Positions 6,946 through 10,771 of a stretch of 10,771 nt of DNA are shown piece by piece. This stretch comes from Treponema sp. (GTDB lineage Bacteria; Spirochaetota; Spirochaetia; Treponematales; Breznakiellaceae): positions 1 through 10,771 of the forward strand of contig JAISRD010000061.1 of NCBI GenBank assembly GCA_031273835.1, written 5' to 3'. The translations under genes were made by a program, and so were the position numbers. Numbering within the stretch: the first letter of the stretch is position 1; every line of letters starts with the position of its first letter. The notes beneath the pieces are model-generated. The model worked only from the letters and a program-made list of their open reading frames with translations, had not been told where the DNA came from and searched no databases.

Positions 6946-6956
6946 GGTTGGCGGCA

Positions 6957-8300
6957 ATGAGCCTGATAGACCAGGTGCGTGAGGCGGGGATAGTCGGCGC
7001 GGGAGGCGCCGGATTTCCGGCCCATGTAAAACTGGACGCAAAATGTGAATATCTCATCGCCAACGGCGCCGAATGTGAGCCCCTGCTCCGTTCCGACAGG
7101 CGCATCATGGAAAAGAACGCCCCCGAAATCGTAGAGGCCCTGGTGGCCGCGGCGGAATATACCGGCGCGAAAAGGGCGTTTGTCGCCACTAAAAGCCACT
7201 ATGAAAAGGCCGTTGAAGCCTTGAAAAAGGCGGCGGCCGGTACGGGGATAGAACTTCATCTTATGAAGAGTACCTACCCTTCGGGGGATGAACAGACCCT
7301 GGTGTATGATATTACCGGCAGGGTGGTCCCTACGGGGGGCCTCCCCCTGGACGTGGGCGCCGTGGTTTCCAATGTGGCGACCCTGGTGAATGTCGCCGCC
7401 GCCATGAAGGGTAAGCCGGTTACCGAAAAAACACTCACCGTCTCCGGGGCGGTTAAGAACCCCGTTACCCTGGAGGTTCCCATCGGAACCCCCATCGGCG
7501 CCCTGATTGAGGCCGCCGGCGGCTTTGAGTCGGGGGACGCCGGGGATTACGAGATACTCCTTGGGGGGCCCCTTATGGGTTTCCCTGCGGCCGGCCTTGA
7601 CGAGCCGGTTACAAAAACCACCGGCGGCGTGCTCCCCCTTCCCAAGGGACACAAAATACTGGGGTACAAGCATGTCGATATAGGAAGGCAGTCAAAACTC
7701 GCGAAAGCGGTCTGCTGCCAGTGTTCAATGTGCACCCAGCTCTGTCCACGGGCCGCCCTTGGGCTGGGGGTGGAACCCCATAAGGCGATGCGGGCCCTTT
7801 CCGCGGAGCAGGGAAAACTGCTGGGTAAATTTAACGGAATTTTCAGCTGCTGCGACTGCGGGCTCTGTACCTACTTTGCCTGTAATTTCGGCCTTTCCCC
7901 TTCGGCGGTGATGGGCAGTTTCAAAAAGGCCCTTATGGGTCAGGGGGTAAAGCCCAAGAAGGAAACCGCCGGAAGGGCCGATCCTGCCCTGGGGGGCAAG
8001 AAGGTCCCCTCGGCGCGGCTCCTCTCCCGGCTTTCCCTTGCCAAATACGACAGGGATGCGCCGCTGGTTCCGTTCACCGTCAAGGTTTCCCGGGTACGCA
8101 TCCCCCTTAAAATGCATATAGGGGCGCCCTGTAAGCCCCTGGTTGAAAGGGGGGCCTCCGTTCAGAAGGGGGCCGTTATCGCCCTGCCTCCGAAGCTGGA
8201 TACCGGAGCCCGGCAGCTTGGGGCGGTGATACACGCCTCGATCAACGGGACTATCGGTGAAGTTAGTTCCGAATATATTGAGATAAGGGCTGAAGCATGA
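6957..8300 (+). CDS. pduS: PduS-like RnfC family flavo/iron-sulfur electron-transfer protein
   Basis: About 447 residues, related to PduS of propanediol microcompartments and to the RnfC subunit of Rnf complexes. It moves electrons between NADH, a flavin and two [4Fe-4S] clusters. Seen in order: GIVGAGGAGFPAHVK (11-25, the Gly-rich nucleotide/flavin-binding loop of RnfC), GAECEPLL (37-44), the SLBB-like region (about 155-205), cluster motif 1 at Cys253/256/259/263 (CX2CX2CX3CP, plus neighbouring Cys254), cluster motif 2 at Cys298/301/304/309 (CX2CX2CX4C), and a C-terminal barrel-sandwich domain (about 375-445). No encapsulation helix is present, so it is probably held by the adjacent PduT-like shell protein. 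I prefer ATG 6957 with GAGG at 6944-6947. An in-frame TTG at 6942 overlaps the previous stop codon and adds five residues. Confidence 0.93.
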   Translation: MSLIDQVREAGIVGAGGAGFPAHVKLDAKCEYLIANGAECEPLLRSDRRIMEKNAPEIVEALVAAAEYTGAKRAFVATKSHYEKAVEALKKAAAGTGIELHLMKSTYPSGDEQTLVYDITGRVVPTGGLPLDVGAVVSNVATLVNVAAAMKGKPVTEKTLTVSGAVKNPVTLEVPIGTPIGALIEAAGGFESGDAGDYEILLGGPLMGFPAAGLDEPVTKTTGGVLPLPKGHKILGYKHVDIGRQSKLAKAVCCQCSMCTQLCPRAALGLGVEPHKAMRALSAEQGKLLGKFNGIFSCCDCGLCTYFACNFGLSPSAVMGSFKKALMGQGVKPKKETAGRADPALGGKKVPSARLLSRLSLAKYDRDAPLVPFTVKVSRVRIPLKMHIGAPCKPLVERGASVQKGAVIALPPKLDTGARQLGAVIHASINGTIGEVSSEYIEIRAEA

Positions 8301-8341
8301 AATTTCGTTTCAGGTCCGGTTTACGGCAGGGGTTAAGATGA
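8297..8341 (+). other. Candidate 14-codon coupling micro-ORF between pduS and pduT
   Basis: An ATG overlapping the pduS stop (ATGA, 8297-8300) opens a 14-codon frame encoding a basic peptide (MKFRFRSGLRQGLR). Its TGA stop (8339-8341) overlaps the BMC-T ATG (8338-8340) in a second ATGA. An SD-like AAGGG (8285-8289) lies 7 nt before it. It may serve to carry ribosomes across the 37-nt gap. Whether the peptide is made is unknown. Confidence 0.3.
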
Positions 8342-8886
8342 GAAACGCGTTGGGAATGATTGAAACCATGTCCATACCCAAGGGAATATACTCAGGCGAC
8401 GCCATGCTCAAGGCCGCCGAGGTTGATCTGGTTTATTCCCAGGCGGCCTGCGCGGGAAAGTATGTGGTGATTGTGTCGGGGGAAGTAGCGGCGGTCCGCT
8501 CTTCGGTCGAGGCGGGAAAAGCCGCCGCCGGTTCCGCCCTGGTGGATTCCTTTGTGATTCCGGGAATCCACGAGCAGGTTATCCCCGCCATCGGGGCCGC
8601 CGCGGAAATAGAAGCGGTTAACGCCGTGGGAGTCATGGAAACTTACAGCATGTGCGCGGCGATTCAGGCGGCGGACGCGGCGGTTAAGACCGCGGCGGTT
8701 GATCTTATCGAAGTACGACTGGGACGGGGTTTGGGCGGCAAGGCCTTCGTGGTTCTTACGGGGGATGTGGCGGCGGTGGAATCCGCCGTCAAGGCCGGCG
8801 AATCCCTGGAAGAGGTTCAGGGTTTAATGGGGGGGAGCGTGGTTATCCCGTCGCCCCATAAAAATATTGTGGATGCAATTTTTTAA
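8338..8886 (+). CDS. pduT: BMC-T tandem-domain shell protein, PduT-like with Fe-S pore cysteine
   Basis: At 182 residues it contains two BMC domains in tandem, from GMIETMSIPKGI (6-17) and from GVMETYSMCAAI (near 98-109), and should form a pseudohexameric trimer. It closely follows PduT in length and sequence pattern: DAMLKAAEVDL (21-31), then Cys38 in the pore loop (QAACAGKY). In PduT the equivalent Cys38 residues of three subunits hold a [4Fe-4S] cluster in the central pore. Placement directly after the PduS-like gene matches the pdu operon, where PduT and PduS interact. It should conduct electrons between lumen and cytosol. SD AGGGG (8328-8332) is 5 nt before the ATG. A G7 tract lies at 8829-8835, frame intact. 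Confidence 0.94.
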   Translation: MRNALGMIETMSIPKGIYSGDAMLKAAEVDLVYSQAACAGKYVVIVSGEVAAVRSSVEAGKAAAGSALVDSFVIPGIHEQVIPAIGAAAEIEAVNAVGVMETYSMCAAIQAADAAVKTAAVDLIEVRLGRGLGGKAFVVLTGDVAAVESAVKAGESLEEVQGLMGGSVVIPSPHKNIVDAIF

Positions 8887-8907
8887 CATACACTGCAAGG
8901 AGAAGCT

Positions 8908-9204
8908 ATGAAAGAAGCATTGGGAATGGTAGAGACCAAGGGGCTTATCGGCGCCATTGAGGCGGCCGACGCCATGGTAAAGGCTGCCAATGTAACCCTT
9001 ATCGGGAAGCAGCAGATAGGTTCCGGCCTGGTTACCGTCATGGTCCGGGGCGATGTGGGGGCGGTAAAGGCCGCCGTTGACGCCGGAGCGGAAGCGGCCA
9101 AGCGGGTCGGCAACCTGTACGGACTCCATGTGATTCCCCGACCCCACAACGATGTGGAGGGGATACTCCCGTCCATTCCGCAGGCGGCTAAAACGGCCAA
9201 GTAA
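8908..9204 (+). CDS. pduA: BMC-H hexameric shell protein, copy 1 (PduA-like)
   Basis: A single-BMC-domain protein that forms the hexamers making up the shell facets. The 98-residue sequence follows the PduA/PduJ pattern almost throughout: EALGMVETKG (3-12), AADAMVKAANV (19-29), the pore loop QIGSGLVTVMVRGD (36-49), AAVDAGAEAA (55-64) and HVIPRPH (74-80). The GSG pore is the small-polar-metabolite type of PduA. Compared with copy 2 it has a 10-residue Ala/Lys-ending tail and more basic residues (Arg66, Arg78). It has a strong AAGGAG SD (8897-8902) 5 nt before ATG, as expected for an abundant facet protein. The next gene begins directly after its stop. Confidence 0.96.
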   Translation: MKEALGMVETKGLIGAIEAADAMVKAANVTLIGKQQIGSGLVTVMVRGDVGAVKAAVDAGAEAAKRVGNLYGLHVIPRPHNDVEGILPSIPQAAKTAK

Positions 9205-9471
9205 GTGTATACAGGCAGGGTCACCGGTACCGTGGTTGCCACGGTAAAAGAGGAAAATGTCCGGGGAATTCCCTTCCTCACCGTTAAGCTTATCGAAAAC
9301 GGGAAAGAGGCCGGTACTATTGTTGCCGCCGACGCTACCCGTCAGGCGGGGCCCGGTGATTTTGTGTACCTTATCGGATCTAAGGAAGCCGCGAAGATGT
9401 TCCGCAAAGACCTTACGCCGGTCGACGCGGCCATCGTGGGCTTTATAGATACATATAACGAAGTATTATGA
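9205..9471 (+). CDS. eutN: BMC-P pentameric shell vertex protein, copy 2
   Basis: An 88-residue EutN/CcmL-family vertex protein. The opening YTGRVTGTVVATVKEENVRG, the middle TIVAADATRQAGPGDFVYLIGS and the end VDAAIVGFIDTY fit the BMC-P fold with no extensions. The gene starts with GTG at 9205, immediately after the TAA of BMC-H(1) (9202-9204), and has no convincing SD. Its translation probably depends on ribosomes finishing BMC-H(1). Low expression relative to the hexamer would suit a vertex protein. It is strongly diverged from copies 1 and 3, so it is not a recent duplicate and may form homopentamers with separate roles. Confidence 0.93.
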   Translation: MYTGRVTGTVVATVKEENVRGIPFLTVKLIENGKEAGTIVAADATRQAGPGDFVYLIGSKEAAKMFRKDLTPVDAAIVGFIDTYNEVL

Positions 9472-9488
9472 CCATGCCGGAAGCATGG
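9472..9488 (+). promoter_or_regulatory. Short intercistronic hairpin before BMC-H(2)
   Basis: CCATGC (9472-9477) and GCATGG (9483-9488) form a perfect 6-bp stem with the loop CGGAA, starting one base after the BMC-P(2) stop codon. No U-run follows, so it is not an intrinsic terminator. Just downstream lies a consensus SD, AGGAGG (9495-9500). It could be an mRNA stability or processing element protecting the BMC-H(2) message. Confidence 0.45.
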
Positions 9489-9507
9489 CGGTCTAGGAGG
9501 AAATGAA

Positions 9508-9777
9508 ATGAAAGAAGCGTTAGGACTGGTGGAAACCAAGGGACTTATCGGCGCCATTGAGGCGGCCGATGCGATGGTAAAGGCTGCCAATGTGCGCCTT
9601 ATCGGTAAAGAGCAGATTGGCAGCGGCCTTGTGACGGTCATGGTTCGGGGCGATACCGGCGCCGTCAAGGCGGCGGTGGACGCCGGGGCGGCGGCCGCCA
9701 AAGTGGTGGGCGAACTTTACGGGCTCCATGTGATCCCCTCCCCCCATGATGATGTGGAAGGTATACTGCCCAAATAA
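9508..9777 (+). CDS. pduJ: BMC-H hexameric shell protein, copy 2 (PduA/PduJ-like)
   Basis: An 89-residue facet hexamer protein matching copy 1 at 79 of its first 88 residues. The nine changes are at positions 7, 30, 35, 50, 62, 66, 69, 78 and 81. The pore loop IGSG is unchanged, but Gln35 becomes Glu, Arg66 Val, Arg78 Ser and Asn81 Asp, making this copy more acidic, and it ends at the standard ILPK without the extra tail. This is the usual PduA/PduJ or EutM-like relationship between two major hexamers. It has the best ribosome-binding site in the operon (AGGAGG 9495-9500, 7 nt before the ATG). The two BMC-H genes are exactly 600 bp apart, start to start, with long identical DNA blocks. Confidence 0.96.
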   Translation: MKEALGLVETKGLIGAIEAADAMVKAANVRLIGKEQIGSGLVTVMVRGDTGAVKAAVDAGAAAAKVVGELYGLHVIPSPHDDVEGILPK

Positions 9778-9792
9778 GCAAGGCTGATTTTT

Positions 9793-10092
9793 GTGAAGAT
9801 CGCCAGGGTTGTCGGAAACCTCATATCCACAATCAAGGATAAAACTTTCAAAGGCTATAAGCTGATGATTGTGGAATTTTTACATCCCGACGGGACTCCC
9901 GACGGAAAGCGTCAAATCGCCTTTGACGCGGCCCGTGCGGGGGTGGGGGATATTGTTCTCGTAAACGTAGACGGCGGCGCGGCTAATATGTTCACCGGCG
10001 ACAAGGAATTGATCGCGGATAACACCATCTGCGGGGTTCTGGATAGTTTTACCATTGCCGGAGAGCAGACCGTGGTTAAGGAACGGTTATGA
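9793..10092 (+). CDS. eutN: BMC-P pentameric shell vertex protein, copy 3
   Basis: A 99-residue EutN/CcmL-family vertex protein. The opening KIARVVGNLISTIKDKTFKG, then FDAARAGVGDIVLVNVDGG (near 44-62) and the end TICGVLDSF are typical. Its MIVEFLHPDGTPDG segment resembles the CcmL/EutN reference pattern more than the other two copies do. GTG 9793 is used, with AAGG (9780-9783) 9 nt upstream, a weaker setup than for the hexamer genes. The stop TGA (10090-10092) overlaps an ATG of a six-codon frame leading to the second deoC. Three distinct vertex proteins in one locus is typical of several complex BMC types. Confidence 0.93.
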   Translation: MKIARVVGNLISTIKDKTFKGYKLMIVEFLHPDGTPDGKRQIAFDAARAGVGDIVLVNVDGGAANMFTGDKELIADNTICGVLDSFTIAGEQTVVKERL

Positions 10093-10122
10093 AAGAACAA
10101 TCATGTTAAGGAAACGCTATGA
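10075..10122 (+). repeat. Duplicated SD-plus-start module with six-codon mini-ORF before deoC2
   Basis: An 18-nt unit containing TTAAGGAA and ATGA occurs at 10075-10092 and again at 10105-10122, matching at 15 of 18 positions and 30 bp apart. The first copy ends in an ATGA that overlaps the BMC-P(3) stop and opens a six-codon frame (MKEQSC, TAA at 10107-10109). The second copy supplies the SD and ATG of deoC2. The core TTAAGGAAACG also occurs before pduL (4263-4273). Confidence 0.5.
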
Positions 10123-10771
10123 CTGAGAATGAGATAAGGGAAGAAACCCGCAGGGTGCTGGAACGGCTTATGAACAGCGGGGGAACCGTTTCTCCCCCGA
10201 TCCCTGCCCCGGAACGTGTTTCCGCGGCCTCCGTCCCTGAGGGCGCTCCCGTTTACACGGCCCCCGCCTCCGTAAGGCCCGCCCCGTCCGCCCTGCCCCT
10301 TAAGGCGGCCCACGGCCATGGGGTATATTCCGCCGTACCGGGCAAACTCGAGCACTCCCTCCTCGATCCGGGGATAAGCCGGGCGAAGATAAGCGCCGAA
10401 TGCGAAAACGCCGCCAAATACGGCCTGGCGAATGTGGTGGTCGCCCCTTATTTTGTTGAGTGGGCCTCAAATATTTTAGGCAGGACCGGCACGGCGGTCT
10501 GTTCCGTGGCGGGATTTCCCCAGGGCGCGGCCTCCGCGGCGGCCAAGAGCGCCGAAATGAGGGAATGTATACGCCGGGGCGCCACGGAGATGGATGTGAC
10601 GGTAAACATCCTGGCCGTTAAAAGCGGCGAGATTGACACCGCCCGGCGGGAACTCCAGGAACTTATTCAGATTGCCCGGGGCAGGTGCCTGGTAAAGGCA
10701 ATTTATGAACAGGGGGCCTATACGGAGGACGAGAAAAAACAGGTCCTTGCCATGATAAGGGATGTTTCCTG
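10119..10771 (+). CDS. Second, divergent BMC-associated DeoC-family aldolase (5' part)
   Basis: The frame is open from ATG 10119 to the window end (217 residues seen), so the gene continues beyond. Residues 1-18 (MTENEIREETRRVLERLM) form an encapsulation-like helix, joined by a long Pro/Ala/Ser-rich linker (about 20-65) to a DeoC-type barrel. Matching positions are LEHSLLDPG (77-85, where DeoC1 has DHTVLKP), CSVAGFPQGA (128-137) and TEMDVTVN with conserved Asp159. LVKAIYEQG (191-199) replaces the usual VKVIIETC-type strand. The two active-site lysines would lie past the end and cannot be checked. It could be an aldolase with another substrate, or a non-catalytic partner of DeoC1. SD AAGG (10108-10111) is 7 nt upstream. 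Confidence 0.85.
   Translation, partial: MTENEIREETRRVLERLMNSGGTVSPPIPAPERVSAASVPEGAPVYTAPASVRPAPSALPLKAAHGHGVYSAVPGKLEHSLLDPGISRAKISAECENAAKYGLANVVVAPYFVEWASNILGRTGTAVCSVAGFPQGAASAAAKSAEMRECIRRGATEMDVTVNILAVKSGEIDTARRELQELIQIARGRCLVKAIYEQGAYTEDEKKQVLAMIRDVS

Larger units (their letters stand above)
8944..9593 (+). repeat. Identical blocks shared by the two BMC-H genes
   Basis: Positions 8944-8969 and 9544-9569 are identical over 26 bp, and 8974-8993 matches 9574-9593 over 20 bp, including synonymous positions. The offset is exactly 600 bp. This marks a duplication of the hexamer gene, or continuing gene conversion between the copies. The span given covers both copies and the gene between them. 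Confidence 0.85.

Noticed and set aside
6942..6956. TTG 6942 as start of the pduS-like gene
   Set aside because: It overlaps the preceding stop codon and comes before the GAGG SD that serves ATG 6957.
5953..7041. Long antisense open frame (362 codons, - strand) and neighbours at 5895-6587 and 6837-7673 (-)
   Set aside because: They lie opposite the aldehyde dehydrogenase and pduS genes, whose motifs are unmistakable. The antisense products are rich in Arg/Gly/Pro/His, have no recognisable domain, and are explained by GC-rich codon bias.
1..10771. CRISPR arrays, tRNA or rRNA genes, insertion sequences
   Set aside because: No regularly spaced repeats with unique spacers, no tRNA cloverleaf features, no transposase frames or terminal repeats were seen.

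Overview
The window is a GC-rich bacterial chromosome segment with all genes on the + strand and tightly packed. A treponeme-like spirochaete is my best guess. It rests on a eukaryotic-type (non-ROK) hexokinase resembling the one I recall from treponemes, plus an archaeal-type AspRS. This is family recall, not a search result, and a clostridial or other host is not excluded.

Layout. Positions 1-375 hold the 3' end of an aspartyl-tRNA synthetase. It is followed after 10 bp by a MATE efflux transporter (386-1720, TTG start) and a hexokinase (1762-3132) that has a possible promoter of its own and no visible Shine-Dalgarno sequence. A 265-bp AT-rich intergenic region (3133-3397) carries a strong sigma-70-like promoter and a 13-bp direct repeat with a 20-bp period just before the next gene. 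From 3398 to the window end runs one bacterial microcompartment (BMC) operon: deoC1, pduL, BMC-P(1), CoA-acylating aldehyde dehydrogenase, pduS-like RnfC protein, pduT-like BMC-T, BMC-H(1), BMC-P(2), BMC-H(2), BMC-P(3), and a second, divergent deoC that runs off the end.

How it works (inference from family knowledge). The gene set matches the 'sugar-phosphate utilising' (SPU) class of BMC. Deoxyribose-5-phosphate aldolase would cleave deoxyribose-5-phosphate to glyceraldehyde-3-phosphate and acetaldehyde. The aldehyde dehydrogenase would convert acetaldehyde to acetyl-CoA, and PduL would convert acetyl-CoA to acetyl phosphate and free CoA inside the shell. The PduS-like flavo/Fe-S protein, docked to the Fe-S pore of the PduT-like trimer, would reoxidise or exchange electrons across the shell. 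Two hexamers, one trimer and three pentamer proteins make up the shell. No alcohol dehydrogenase, RpiB or transporter is seen here; they may lie downstream.

Most unusual points: (1) DeoC1 ends in a complete CX2CX2CX3CP [4Fe-4S] ferredoxin-type motif, unexpected for a non-redox class I aldolase; (2) a second DeoC with altered active-site-region motifs lies in the same operon; (3) PduL carries an extra C-terminal segment resembling one seen in other BMC accessory proteins; (4) four enzymes share N-terminal encapsulation-peptide-like helices; (5) several translation-control devices lie between genes: a hairpin over the pduL SD region, a hairpin before BMC-H(2), and two tiny ORFs with their own SDs at gene junctions.
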